A stretch of 64,000 bases of DNA from Variovorax sp. PBL-E5 (GTDB lineage Bacteria; Pseudomonadota; Gammaproteobacteria; Burkholderiales; Burkholderiaceae_C), in NCBI RefSeq assembly GCF_901827185.1, contig NZ_LR594671.1, positions 3,100,001 to 3,164,000 on the forward strand. Direction: 5' to 3'. Of this stretch, positions 38,101-49,703 are shown in pieces. Made by a program: the position numbers and the translations under genes. Position 1 is the stretch's first letter. Each line of letters begins with the position of its first letter. The notes beneath the pieces were generated by a model that saw nothing but the letters and a program-made list of their open reading frames with translations, had not been told where the DNA came from and did not search any database.

Positions 38101-38510
38101 ACTTCGTGATCATCGACTTCGAAGGCGAGCCGGCGCGCTCGATGGAAGAACGGCGCGCCAAGCGCTCGCCGCTGCGCGACGTCGCGGGCATGCTGCGCTC
38201 CTTCAACTACGCACGCTGGACCGCGCTGCGCCGCGCGGCGCAGAACGCAGACGAGCTGGCCCGCTTCGATCCCGCCGTGCGCGCCTGGGAGCAAGAGACG
38301 CGCACCGCCTTCCTCGCCGGCTACACCGCCAGCCTGCCACCGGCAGCCGGCGCCATCGACCCCGACATGCTCGAGCTGTTCGAGCTTGAGAAGGCCTTCT
38401 ACGAACTGCGCTACGAACTCGGCAACCGCATCGAATGGGTGCCGGTGCCGCTGCAGGGCATCCTCGCGCTGCTCGACCGGCCCGCGCCGGCCGACGCCGC
38501 GCCGCGCTGA
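35172..38510 (+). CDS. treS: trehalose synthase-maltokinase fusion
   Basis: 1112 aa, two enzymes in one chain. Residues about 20-560 are a GH13 trehalose synthase that interconverts trehalose and maltose: DAVIYQLNVKAFFDSNNDG, VDGFRLDAIPYL (nucleophile), LLAEANMWPEDV (acid/base) and FLRNHDELTLEM. From about 570 to the end it is a maltokinase of the aminoglycoside-kinase-like fold, with the phosphotransfer loop SRFHGDYHLGQVLV (about 960-970) and the Mg-binding IIDFEGEPARS. Together they turn trehalose into maltose 1-phosphate, the GlgE donor. TreS-Pep2 fusions are known in several bacteria. It starts 8 bp after glgE. Confidence 0.95.
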   Translation: MNAPLPNLALETVEIDTSDDPTWYRDAVIYQLNVKAFFDSNNDGVGDFKGVAEKLDYVKELGVNTIWLMPFYPSPLRDDGYDISEYEDIHPQFGSLDDFREMLKEAHRRELRVIIELVINHTSSEHPWFQAARQAAPGSPERDFYVWSDTDQLYQGTRIIFTDTEKSNWTWDPVAKAFYWHRFFSHQPDLNFDNPAVLEAVFKTMRFWLDMGVDGFRLDAIPYLIERDGTSNENLPETHVVIKKLRAAIDAEYKNRFLLAEANMWPEDVREYFGDGDECHMAYHFPLMPRMYMAIAQEDRDPIVEILQQTPDIPEGCQWAIFLRNHDELTLEMVTSRERDYMYTTYAADVQARINLGIRRRLAPLMDNDKDRIKLMNGMLLSMPGSPIIYYGDELGMGDNVFVGDRNGVRTPMQWSPDRNAGFSRADPQRLYLQPIMDPMYGYESVNVETQLRDKSSLLHWTRRMLAVRKTSRAFGRGARTFLKPGNRRILACISEHDDDVILSVFNLSRAAQPVELDLSAFKGRVPVEMLGRTSFPPIGELPYLLTLASYGFYWFKLTNEVDMPSWHQEAVGLQDRPVLVLFDGWTSLFKERVMPWRIGFADRLRLQFESDTLPRHIEAQRWYASKGSAIARAEVADYAIWESEGQSWMLPLLDLQGPPEQSTYFMPLALAWEDRDEERMKSLTPAAIAKIRQQANVGLMGDAFFDEAFARAVVRAIVGDTTVASVKGRMHFRPTTIGRQLILDELPELPVSRPSAMSSNTVVTIGDELFLKGYRRLRPGINPELEIGRFLTEVVDFPNCVPVAGALEYTAEDGTVMTLGLLQAYVPNQGDGWDYTLAYLERFLAELRDLDGGMSADPHGAFLALIRILGQRTAELHAALARHTGDPAFDPETFTAEDLVAVRDHAQSEAEGTLATLEKSIDGLPAASQDDARRLLARAADIRGRIDALRVDRAGSMKSRFHGDYHLGQVLVARNDFVIIDFEGEPARSMEERRAKRSPLRDVAGMLRSFNYARWTALRRAAQNADELARFDPAVRAWEQETRTAFLAGYTASLPPAAGAIDPDMLELFELEKAFYELRYELGNRIEWVPVPLQGILALLDRPAPADAAPR

Positions 38511-38554
38511 ATGAACGACGCCATCCACGAATCCGAATCCCCCGGGAGAGAGCC

Positions 38555-39396
38555 ATGAACGAATTCACGATGTACCTGGAGCCGGTACGCGCCTTCCTGA
38601 TCCAGATCGGCGCCTTCATCCCGCGCCTGCTGTTCGCCGCGGCCGTGGTGGTCGCCGGCTGGCTGATCGCCAAGGTGGTTCGCTTCGCGGTGGTGCGCAT
38701 GCTGCGCGCCATCAACTTCCACGTGCTCACCGAGCGCGCCGGCATCGACAACTTCCTGCGCCAGGGCGGCATGCGCAGCGACACCACCGGCCTGTTCGGC
38801 GTGCTGGCCTACTGGTTCGTGATCCTGGCGGCGCTGCTGGTCGCCTTCAACGGACTCGGCCTCACCTACGTCACCGACCTGCTCGGGCGCGTCGTGTGGT
38901 TCGTGCCCAATCTCTTTGTCGCGCTGCTGATCCTGGCCTTCGGCGCCTATTTCGCGCGCTTCGTCGGCGATGCCGTGACCACCTACGGCCGCAATGCCAA
39001 CATGCAGGACGGCTTCGTGCTGGGCAAGCTCGCGCAGTACGCGATCCTGGTGTTCGTGGTGCTGATCGCGCTCGACCAGGTCAAGGTCGGCGGCGACATC
39101 GTGCGCCTGAGCTTCCTGGTGATCCTGGCCGGCGTGGTGTTCGCGCTGGCGCTGGCCTTCGGGCTCGCGGGCAAGGACTGGGCGGCCGAGCGCATCGACC
39201 ACTGGTGGCCGCGCAACCGGCCCGAGCCCGGGCTGCGCGCCGAGGCGACGCCGCCCGACACGGCCAGTCCTGCCGACCTGCCCGTGGTCACTCCCATCGT
39301 CCCGACCGCCGCCGTGCCCGGCGCACGGCGGCGCTCGATGTGGCCGACACGCGCCGGCGACCGCAGCGCCGACAACGAGCCGACCAGCCAGCGCCG

Positions 39397-39400
<4 letters not shown>
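38555..39400 (+). CDS. small mechanosensitive-channel-like membrane protein (TM_helix repeats)
   Basis: 281 aa. Two related halves each show a hydrophobic helix then an amphipathic one: FIPRLLFAAAVVVAGWLIAKVVRF and VVWFVPNLFVALLILAFGAYFARF, the pattern of the TM_helix repeat seen in MscS-related proteins such as CmpX. Further helices span about residues 85-105, 160-180 and 185-205. The soluble beta domain of true MscS channels is not visible; the last 80 residues are a Pro/Arg-rich cytoplasmic-looking tail. GGGAGAG upstream supports the ATG. Its stop overlaps the glgX start (ATGA), so it belongs to the glucan/trehalose operon. Turgor sensing or solute release is an inference from context. Confidence 0.82.
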
Positions 39401-41522
<2,122 letters not shown>

Positions 41523-41526
<4 letters not shown>

Positions 41527-43370
41527 AGCACGCGCACCGGATGCCCTTCGGCGCCGAGCTTCTCGACGGCGGCGGCGTCCGCTTCCGGCTGTGGGCACCC
41601 GCGACGGCGCAGGTCGCGCTCGAATGGGCGCGCAAAGGCGCATGGCGCACGGCGCCGATGGCGCGCGACGACGCAGGCTGGCACGAAGCCACGCTGGCCG
41701 AAGCCGCTGCCGGCGACCGCTACCGTTACCTGCTGCCCGATGGCTTGCACGTGCCCGACCCGGCCTCGCGCCGCAATCCCGAGGACGTGCACGGGCCGAG
41801 CGAGGTGATCGACCCGCGCGCGCATGCGTGGACCGACACGCACTGGACCGGCCGCCCCTGGCGCGAGGCCGTGGTCTCCGAGATCCACATCGGCACCTTC
41901 ACGTCCGAAGGCAGCTTCGCGGCCGCGACGGCGCGTTTGCCCGAGCTCGCCGACGCCGGCATCACCGCCGTCGAGCTGATGCCGCTGGCCGACTTTCCGG
42001 GGTGGCGCAACTGGGGCTATGACGGCGTGCTGCCCTTCGCACCCGACGCCACCTACGGCACGCCCGAAGAACTCAAGGCCTTCGTCGAGGCCGCGCACGG
42101 CCTCGGCCTGATGCTGCTGATCGACGTCGTCTACAACCACTTCGGGCCGGAGGGCAGCTACCTGCATGCCTACTGCCCGCAGTTCTTCAACCCGGCGCAC
42201 CAGACGCCGTGGGGCGCCGCGATCAACTTCGACGGTCCAGAGGCGCGCACGGTGCGCGATTTCTTCGTGCACAACGCGCTCTACTGGGTCGAGGAATATC
42301 GCTTCGACGGCCTGCGCATGGATGCCGTCCACGCGATCCGCGACGACTCGATGCCGCCGATCGTCGAGGAGATCTGCGCGGCCCTGCGCAACGGCCCGGG
42401 ACGCGAGCGCCACATCCATGTGGTGCTGGAGAACGACCTCAACCAGGCGAGCCGCCTGCGGCGCGATGCAGAGGGCCGGCCGATCGCGGGCAGCGCGCAA
42501 TGGAACGACGATCTGCACCACGCCGCCCACGTGCTGCTGACCGGCGAGCACGACGGCTACTACGCGGACTATGCAAAGGACCCGGCCGCGCAGTTCGCGC
42601 TGGCCTTGGCCGAGGGCTTCGTCTTCACCGGACAAGCCTCCGGGTTTCGCGGCGGCGAGACGCGCGGCGAACCTTCCAAAGACCTGCCGCCGCAAGCCTT
42701 CGTCTCCTTCCTGCAGACGCACGACCAGGTTGGCAACCGCGCTTTCGGCGAGCGCATCGATGCGCTCGCCGACGCGGCGCGCGTGCAGGCCGCGCGCGCC
42801 TGCGTGCTGCTGTCGCCGCACACGCCGATGCTGTTCATGGGCGAGGAGTTCGCGGCTTCGTCGCCCTTCCTGTATTTCTGCGACCTCGGTCCCGAGCTGG
42901 CGGCGGCCGTGGCGGCCGGACGCCGCGCCGAATTCGGCCGCTTCGCCGCTTTTGCCGACGAGGCCGCGCGCGCACGCATTCCCGATCCGAACAGCGACGA
43001 AGCCTTTGTTGCGTCCAAGCTGCGCTGGGATGAACGCGATGCGCCCGCGCACGCGCTGGCGCTGCGCCACACGCGCGAACTGCTCGCCGTGCGCCGTGTC
43101 GAACTCGTGCCGCGCCTGGGCCCTCGCTGCCGCGCCGATCGCCGGACCTGCGACGCCGACCTGCTGCATGTCGTCTGGCGGCTCGATGCCGGGGACGACG
43201 CGAAGACGTCGGCACGCTGGCACCTGATCGCGAACTTCGATCGCGCCGAACGCCGCATCGCCGAACTGCCGGGCCGCATCGTGTATGCGCTGCACGGCAC
43301 GGCAGGCGACGGCTTCACGCTCGCACCCGGCGGTGTCTGCGCGCTGCTGGAGGAAGCCTTCGATGCATGA
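41523..43370 (+). CDS. treZ: malto-oligosyltrehalose trehalohydrolase
   Basis: 615 aa GH13_10 enzyme that cleaves trehalose from malto-oligosyltrehalose made by TreY. The N-terminal beta domain (VRFRLWAPATAQVALEW) is followed by VSEIHIGTFTSEGSF, typical for TreZ. The barrel has YRFDGLRMDAVHAI (nucleophile Asp), HVVLENDLNQASRL (Glu) and SFLQTHDQVGNRAFGER (Asp). WNDDLHHAAHVLLTGE is a TreZ-specific loop. Its stop overlaps the start of the malQ-treY fusion by 8 bases. Confidence 0.95.
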
Positions 43371-46300
43371 CGCGAGCCCGGGCCTGACCGACGCCCTGCG
43401 GCGGCTCTGCGGCCGCCATGGCATCGCGACCGGCTACCACGACGTCTGGGGCAAGCTGCACGCAGTCGCGCCGGCCTCGCTGGTGGCGCTGCTGCGCGAA
43501 GCCGGCGTGGCACTGCCCGAGGAAGACACGGCCGATCCGCGCCGCGTGCACGAGGATGCCGACGCCGAGGCCGAGCGCGCCGTATGGCGCCGCGCCCTGC
43601 CCGCGGTCCATGCCTTCGAGGCCGGCGGCACATCCTTGGCGCTATCGGTGCGGCTGCCGGCCGATGTCGCGCAACTCGAATGGCATCTGGTCGAGGAAGG
43701 CGGTGCTATTCACAGCGGCACGGCGCAGACCGCGTCGCTGCAGGTCCACGAACGCGCCGAGCCGGACGGCGTGCCGCACGCGATGTACCGCCTCGGCATC
43801 GTGCTCGCGCTGCCCGCCGGCTACCACCGCCTGCGCCTTGCCGGCCAACCTGGCGAGACGCTGCTCGTGTGCGCGCCCGCGCGCTGCCACCAGCCGCCGG
43901 CGTTGGACAACGGCGGCCGCCTCTGGGGCATGACCGTGCAGCTCTACGGCCTGCGCTCGCGGCGCAACTGGGGCATGGGCGACTTCACCGACCTCGCGGC
44001 CTTCGCGGCGCGCGCCGCAAGCGAAGGCGCGGCCGTGATCGGGCTCAATCCGCTGCATGCGCTGTTCCCGCACGATCCGCAGCGCTGCAGTCCCTACAGC
44101 CCGTCGTCGCGCGCGCAGCTCAACGTGCTGTACCTCGATGTCGAGGCCATCCCCGATTTCCGCGACGATGCCGCGGCGCGCGAGTGCGTGCACTCGCCGG
44201 CCTTCCAGGCCCGCCTGGCCGCGCTGCGCGATGCGCCGCTGGTCGACCATGCGGGCGTGGCCGCGGCCAAGCAGGAAGTGCTCGAACTGCTGTACCGGCA
44301 TTTCTGCGCGCGCCGCGCCGCGAAGGCCGACGACCCGGAGGTCCAGGCCTTCGATGCCTACCGCGCGCGCGAGGGCGACGCCCTGCACCGGCATGCGCTG
44401 TTCGAAGCGCTGCAGGCGCATTTCCACCGCGCGAACCCCGATGCCTGGGGTTGGCCCGCATGGCCCGAGGACCATCGCGATCCGGACGGTGCAGCGGTCG
44501 CGGCCTTCGCGCATTCGCAGGCCGAGCGCGTCGGCTTCTACGAGTACCTGCAATGGCAGGCCGCACGGCAGCTCGCCGCCGTGGACCGGCAGTGCCGCGA
44601 CGCCGGCATGCCGCTCGGGCTCTACCTCGACCTCGCGGTCTCGGTCGATCGCGGCGGCTCCGACACCTGGCGCCATCGCGCCTGCTTCGCGCCGGGCGCG
44701 CGCGTCGGCGCGCCGCCGGACGAATTCAATCCGAACGGCCAGGACTGGGGCCTGCCGCCGCTGCGGCCCGATCGCCTGCGCGAGGACCACTACCGCATCT
44801 TCATCGAGGCCCTGCGCGCCAACATGCGCAGCGCGGGTGCGGTGCGCATCGACCATGTGATGGCGCTGATGCGGCTGTTCTGGATCCCGGCCGGCGGCAC
44901 GGCGCACGATGGCGCCTACGTGCACTACCCGGTCGACGAGCTGCTCGCCATCGTCGCGCTGGAGAGCCAGCGCCAGCGCTGCATGGTGATCGGCGAGGAC
45001 CTCGGCACCGTGCCCGACAGCCTGCGCACCGCGCTCGATGCGCGCGGCGTGCTGTCGTACCGATTGCTGTATTTCGAGCAGCGCGACGGCGGCTTTCGCC
45101 CACCCTCGAACTATCCGCGCCGCGCGGTGGTCGCGGTCAGCACGCACGACCTCGCGACGCTGGCGGGCTGGTGGTCGGTGCACGACCTGCGCACGCGGCT
45201 CGAACTCGGTCTCTATCCGGGCGTGCCGGTGTTCGAGCAGCAGGTGCGCGACCGCGCACGCGAACGCGTGCAGCTGCTGCTCGCGGTGCAGCAGGCGACC
45301 GGGCAGCCCTCGTCGCCGATGCTCGCGACCGATGTCGGCCGCGACACGCTCGATCCAGAAAGCGTGGAAGCCGTGCATGCCTTCCTGGCCGAGACGCCGT
45401 CCAGCCTGATGGTGGTGCAGTTGGAGGACGCGCTCGGCGAACGCGAGCAGGCCAACATGCCCGGCACCACCGGCGAGCATCCCAACTGGCGCCGCAAGTA
45501 CGCGCTGCCGGCGGAAGAACTCTGGAGCGCGCCGCTCATGCAGCGCCTGTGCCGCCGGCTCGCGCGCAGCCGGCCGCCGGCGAAGGAACTCGGCGAGCAC
45601 TTCCCGCGCCGCCACGCGACGCGCGTGCCCGACGCGACCTACCGCCTGCAGTTCCACAGCGGCTTCACTTTCGACGATGCGGTGCGCATCCTGCCCTACC
45701 TCGCGCGGCTCGGCATCAGCCATGTGTACTGCTCGCCGATCCAGCGCGCGATGCCGGGCAGCATGCACGGCTACGACGTGGTGGCGCACGACGAGATCAA
45801 TCCCGAGCTCGGCGGCATGCCGGCCTTCGAGCGCTTCACCGCCGCGCTCAAGCAGCAGGGCATGGGCCAGCTGCTCGACCTCGTGCCCAACCACATGGGC
45901 ATCACGGGTGCCGACAACGCCTGGTGGATGGACGTGCTCGAGAACGGCACGGCCTCGCTCTATGCCCGGCACTTCGACATCGATTGGCAGCCGCTCGATC
46001 CGCGCCTCGCCGGCAAGGTGCTGCTGCCGGTGCTCGGCGAATCCTATGGTGCGATCCTGGAACGCGGCGAGCTGCAACTGCAGTGGCATGGCGACAGCGG
46101 CGCGTTCGCGATCCACTACCACGCGCACCGCTTCCCGCTCGCACCGCAGAGCTTCGCGCCGGTGCTCGACCGCGCGGGCCTGCACCTGGGCGAGCCCGAG
46201 GCCGCCGCGGCGCTCGCGAGCATCGCGACCGCGCTGCGCAACCTGCCGGCCGGGCGCGGACTCACGCCGCAGGCAATGGCCGAGCGTGCGCGCGACAAGG

Positions 46301-48519
46301 AATGGCTCAAGGCGCGGCTCGCGGCACTGGCCGCGGCGCGGCGGCCGGTCGCGCAGGCGATCGCCTTCGCGGTCGACGAATACCGCCGGCCCGACCAGCG
46401 CGAGGCGCTGCATCAGCTGCTCGAAGCGCAGGCCTATCGGCTCGCGTGGTGGCAGGTGGCCGCCGATGAGATCAACTACCGGCGCTTCTTCGACATCAAT
46501 GGCCTGGCCGCGCTGCGCATCGAGCGCGCGCAAGTGTTCGAGGCCACCCATGCGCTGGCGCTCGACATGGCCGCGCGCGGCTGGGTCGATGGCCTGCGCA
46601 TCGACCATCCCGATGGGCTGCACGATCCGGCGCAGTACTTCGAACGCCTGCAGGATGGCTTCGCGCGCCGCGCCGGCACCGGCCTGCGCGTGCCCGATGC
46701 GCAGGGCCGTCCGGCGCGCCCGCTCTATGTGGTGGCCGAGAAGATCGCCGCCTCGCACGAGGACGTGCCGGAATCATGGGCCGTGCATGGCACCACCGGC
46801 TACCGCTTCGCGAACGTGGCCAATGCGGTGCTGGTGGACGAGCGCTCGGCCGAGCGCCTGCGGCGCATCTGGCGCGGCTTCACCGGCGTGAACGAAAGCT
46901 TCGACGAGGTGGTGTGGAAGGCGCGCCGCGACGTCGCGCGCGGCGCGCTGGCGGCCGACCTCGAACTGCTCGCGCATGCGCTGCTGCGCATCGCCAAGGA
47001 CAACCGCCACACGCGCGACCACACGCTCAACACGCTGCGCGCCGTGCTCGCGGCCGTGGTGGCGAGCATGGCGGTCTACCGCACCTACAACACCACCGAT
47101 GCGCCGGACCCGCAGGACGTGCACTACGTCGAACTCGCCGTGCGCGAGGCCGGGCGGCGCCTGCAGCTGCCCGACGCGACGGTGTTCGCCTTCGTGCGCG
47201 ATGCGCTGCTGGGCCGCGCGCCCGAAGACAGCGACGACGGCGCACGCCGGCGCGTGCTGCGCTTCGCGAGCCGCTTCCAGCAGTTCAGCGCGCCGGTCGC
47301 GGCCAAGGGCGTGGAGGACACCGCGTTCTACCGCTACTTCCCGCTGGCCGCGGCCAACGAAGTCGGCGGCGAGCCCGACCGGCTCGGCATGTCGGTCGCC
47401 GCCTTCCATGAAGCCGGCGCCGACCGGCAGCGGCGCTGGCCGCACACCATGCTGGCCACCTCGACGCACGACAACAAGCGCGCGGAAGACGTGCGGCTGC
47501 GCATCGACGTGCTGTCCGAAATGCCGGCGCGCTGGCGCCTGGGCCTCAGGCGCTGGCAGGCGATGAATGCATCGCTGCGCGCCGCGCCGCAGGCGCCCTC
47601 GGCCGCGCACGAATACCTTTTCTACCAGACGCTGCTCGGCACGCTGGAGCCCCGAACCGATGCCGCCGCGCATGCGGCCTACGTCGAGCGCATCGTGCTC
47701 TACATGCGCAAGGCCGCGCGCGAGGGCAAGACCGGCACCAGCTGGACGCAGCCCGATGCCGAGTACGAACAGGCGCTCGAAAGCTTCGTGCGCGCCGCGC
47801 TGACGCTGCGCGAGGACAACCGCTTCCTGGCCGACCTGCGCACGCTGGCGGTCGCGCTCAACTGGTACGGCGCGCTCAACGGCCTGAGCCTGATGCTGAT
47901 CAAGTACGGCTCGCCCGGCGTGCCCGATCTCTACCAGGGCTGCGAGCTGATCGACCACAGCCTGGTGGATCCGGACAACCGCCGTCCGGTCGACTACGAG
48001 GCCCGTTCGGCGCGGCTGGCGGCCTTCGAGGCGCTGCCCTCCGGCCGCGAAGCGCACGCGCCGGCGCTCGCGCGCATGGCCTCGGCGCCGGAAAGCGGCG
48101 AGGCCAAGCTGTGGTTCATCTGGCGGCTGCTCGGCCTGCGGCGCGAGCTGCCGCGCCTCTTCCGGCTCGGCAGCTACGAGCCGCTCGAAGTGCGCGGCGC
48201 GCGTGCGGCCCACGTGGTGGCCTTCCTGCGCCGCCACGAGGGGCGCACGCTGATCGTGCTCGCCGCGCGCCTGCACGCGACCATGGACCGCGAAGACCAC
48301 GGCGATGCCGAAGGCGGCGAGCCCGCGCGGCGGCTGCGGCTCGGCGCGGCGGGCTGGGGCGACACGCGGGTGCTGCTGCCGGCCTGGGCCGAAGGCCGCT
48401 GCTTCGAGGACCGCCTGAGCGGCGCGCGCCATACCGTGCGCCTCGATGGGCTGGCGCTGGCGCAGGTGTTCCAGATCTTCCCCGGCGCGGCGCTGATCGA
48501 CGTGCCCGCCGACGCATAG
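43363..48519 (+). CDS. 4-alpha-glucanotransferase/malto-oligosyltrehalose synthase fusion (MalQ-TreY)
   Basis: 1718 aa, two full GH enzymes in one frame. Residues about 1-750 are a GH77 4-alpha-glucanotransferase: VQLYGLRSRRNWGMGDFTDL, CSPYSPSSRAQLN, SAGAVRIDHVMALMRLFWIP (nucleophile Asp) and VIGEDLGTVPDSL (Glu). From about 755 a GH13_26 TreY begins with VPDATYRLQFHSGFTFDD; GWVDGLRIDHPDGLHDP holds its nucleophile Asp, VVAEKIAA its Glu and TSTHDNKRAEDVRLRI the third Asp. MalQ rearranges short maltodextrins to longer ones and TreY turns the reducing end into trehalose, so fusion would channel short chains. There is no stop codon or frameshift at the junction. It is the last gene of the operon. 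Confidence 0.93.
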   Translation: MHDASPGLTDALRRLCGRHGIATGYHDVWGKLHAVAPASLVALLREAGVALPEEDTADPRRVHEDADAEAERAVWRRALPAVHAFEAGGTSLALSVRLPADVAQLEWHLVEEGGAIHSGTAQTASLQVHERAEPDGVPHAMYRLGIVLALPAGYHRLRLAGQPGETLLVCAPARCHQPPALDNGGRLWGMTVQLYGLRSRRNWGMGDFTDLAAFAARAASEGAAVIGLNPLHALFPHDPQRCSPYSPSSRAQLNVLYLDVEAIPDFRDDAAARECVHSPAFQARLAALRDAPLVDHAGVAAAKQEVLELLYRHFCARRAAKADDPEVQAFDAYRAREGDALHRHALFEALQAHFHRANPDAWGWPAWPEDHRDPDGAAVAAFAHSQAERVGFYEYLQWQAARQLAAVDRQCRDAGMPLGLYLDLAVSVDRGGSDTWRHRACFAPGARVGAPPDEFNPNGQDWGLPPLRPDRLREDHYRIFIEALRANMRSAGAVRIDHVMALMRLFWIPAGGTAHDGAYVHYPVDELLAIVALESQRQRCMVIGEDLGTVPDSLRTALDARGVLSYRLLYFEQRDGGFRPPSNYPRRAVVAVSTHDLATLAGWWSVHDLRTRLELGLYPGVPVFEQQVRDRARERVQLLLAVQQATGQPSSPMLATDVGRDTLDPESVEAVHAFLAETPSSLMVVQLEDALGEREQANMPGTTGEHPNWRRKYALPAEELWSAPLMQRLCRRLARSRPPAKELGEHFPRRHATRVPDATYRLQFHSGFTFDDAVRILPYLARLGISHVYCSPIQRAMPGSMHGYDVVAHDEINPELGGMPAFERFTAALKQQGMGQLLDLVPNHMGITGADNAWWMDVLENGTASLYARHFDIDWQPLDPRLAGKVLLPVLGESYGAILERGELQLQWHGDSGAFAIHYHAHRFPLAPQSFAPVLDRAGLHLGEPEAAAALASIATALRNLPAGRGLTPQAMAERARDKEWLKARLAALAAARRPVAQAIAFAVDEYRRPDQREALHQLLEAQAYRLAWWQVAADEINYRRFFDINGLAALRIERAQVFEATHALALDMAARGWVDGLRIDHPDGLHDPAQYFERLQDGFARRAGTGLRVPDAQGRPARPLYVVAEKIAASHEDVPESWAVHGTTGYRFANVANAVLVDERSAERLRRIWRGFTGVNESFDEVVWKARRDVARGALAADLELLAHALLRIAKDNRHTRDHTLNTLRAVLAAVVASMAVYRTYNTTDAPDPQDVHYVELAVREAGRRLQLPDATVFAFVRDALLGRAPEDSDDGARRRVLRFASRFQQFSAPVAAKGVEDTAFYRYFPLAAANEVGGEPDRLGMSVAAFHEAGADRQRRWPHTMLATSTHDNKRAEDVRLRIDVLSEMPARWRLGLRRWQAMNASLRAAPQAPSAAHEYLFYQTLLGTLEPRTDAAAHAAYVERIVLYMRKAAREGKTGTSWTQPDAEYEQALESFVRAALTLREDNRFLADLRTLAVALNWYGALNGLSLMLIKYGSPGVPDLYQGCELIDHSLVDPDNRRPVDYEARSARLAAFEALPSGREAHAPALARMASAPESGEAKLWFIWRLLGLRRELPRLFRLGSYEPLEVRGARAAHVVAFLRRHEGRTLIVLAARLHATMDREDHGDAEGGEPARRLRLGAAGWGDTRVLLPAWAEGRCFEDRLSGARHTVRLDGLALAQVFQIFPGAALIDVPADA

Positions 48520-48544
48520 GCGCTCTGCGCGCTGCGCTTGCGTT

Positions 48545-48769
48545 TCAGCGCCGGGGGAAACGCCGCAGCATGCTCTGCCCCAGCGAGGTGATGGCCGTGA
48601 CGGTCGCCGGCGGCTGCGTGTAGCCGTCCAGCGTGCGCACCGGTCCGGGGATGGTCGCCTTCACGTGGCCGGCCAGGGCCAGCACGCGCACGGCGTCGAT
48701 GTCGGCACCGCGGGAGACGGCGATCGGCAGCTGCTGCTCTGCCAGGCGATGAAGAAAGCTGATGGTCAC
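48545..48769 (-). CDS. small conserved-looking hypothetical protein
   Basis: 74 aa from GTG 48769; there is no clear Shine-Dalgarno, and a longer frame extends upstream to 48886 into the iclR 3' end. The sequence begins TISFLHRLAEQQLPIAV and contains DIDAVRVLALAGHVKATIPG, which looks like a short alpha/beta protein, with LGQSMLRRFPRR at the end. I recall small proteins of this look in related bacteria but cannot name a family. Convergent with the malQ-treY gene, 25 bp away. Confidence 0.45.
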   Translation of the reverse strand: MTISFLHRLAEQQLPIAVSRGADIDAVRVLALAGHVKATIPGPVRTLDGYTQPPATVTAITSLGQSMLRRFPRR

Positions 48770-48801
48770 GGCGCCGAGTATGCCGTGCCGCCGGCGAGGA
48801 T

Positions 48802-49635
48802 TCAGCCCGGATCCGCACGCGGGCGCTCTGTCGGCCCCAGCACGCCCGAAAGACCGGCCGCGGCATCCTTCAGCAGCGTCGACCACTTGCCGCCGTGGGC
48901 CAGCAGGCGCGCCGTCGGCGCGGCGATGACCAGGCTCATGCGGATGCGCCCTTCCTGATCGAACACCGGGGCGGCCAGTGCGCCGCCGCCTTCCAGCATC
49001 TCGTCGGCCGAGCGCGCGAAGCCGTTGGCGCGCACCTCGGCCAGCTCCGCGCGCAGCGCGCGCTTGCTCGTCAGCGTCCGGTCGGTGAAGCGCGAGAGCC
49101 TGACCGACTGCAGGTAGGTCGCTAGCGTTTCATCGCCGGCGAAGGCGAGCAGCACCTTGCCCATCGCCGTGCAGTACAGCGGCCGGCCGATGTTCAGGTC
49201 CGGCGTGAAGCGCACCGCCTGCGGGCTCGGCAGCCGGTCGATGTAGATGCCGGAGAGCCGGTCGGGGGCAAACTGCCCGATCAAGACCGTCTCGCGGGTC
49301 TGCTGCAAAAGCTCGTGCAGCACCTGCTGCGAGGAATGCGCGAAGCCGTTGGTGGCATCGATCATCGCGGCCAGCCGGTAGCTGCCGACGCCGAGCTGGA
49401 AGCCGGCCGGCACGCGCTGTACATAGCGCGCGGCCTCGAGCGCGCGCATCAGATGCAGCAGGCTGGTCTTGGGCAGCGCCAGCGCGGCGCTCAGCGCCGC
49501 CAGCGACAGGCCGTCCCTGGACTGGGCCAGCGCCTCCACCACCTGCATGGCGCGCGCGGGTGCGCGAGGCGGTGTCCGGACTTCGACGGCGGCGGTGCCG
49601 CGATCGATGCGATGCACGACGGTGGATGTTCTCAT
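48802..49635 (-). CDS. IclR-family transcriptional regulator
   Basis: 277 aa. After a 25-residue leader comes the winged helix-turn-helix (AMQVVEALAQSRDGLSLAALSAALALPKTSLLHLMRALE), then the effector domain (GVGSYRLAAMIDATNGF, RPLYCTAMGKVLLAF, and GALAAPVFDQEGRIRMSLVIAAP). Divergent from the ferredoxin-NADP reductase gene; a 9-bp inverted repeat covers its own start codon, so autorepression and control of the divergent operon are likely. Confidence 0.92.
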   Translation of the reverse strand: MRTSTVVHRIDRGTAAVEVRTPPRAPARAMQVVEALAQSRDGLSLAALSAALALPKTSLLHLMRALEAARYVQRVPAGFQLGVGSYRLAAMIDATNGFAHSSQQVLHELLQQTRETVLIGQFAPDRLSGIYIDRLPSPQAVRFTPDLNIGRPLYCTAMGKVLLAFAGDETLATYLQSVRLSRFTDRTLTSKRALRAELAEVRANGFARSADEMLEGGGALAAPVFDQEGRIRMSLVIAAPTARLLAHGGKWSTLLKDAAAGLSGVLGPTERPRADPG

Positions 49636-49660
49636 TTGCGAATGATAGGTTCAAATGAGA
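49630..49660. promoter_or_regulatory. candidate IclR operator at the iclR start
   Basis: TCTCATTTG (49630-49638) and CAAATGAGA (49652-49660) are perfect 9-bp inverted arms with a 13-base spacer. The left arm includes the iclR start codon. The half-site TCTCAT recurs as a palindrome at 52722-52733. Confidence 0.5.
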
Positions 49661-49703
49661 CTTCCTCCTAGACTTTGCGCCACTTCAAGATCCAAGACAC
49701 CCG

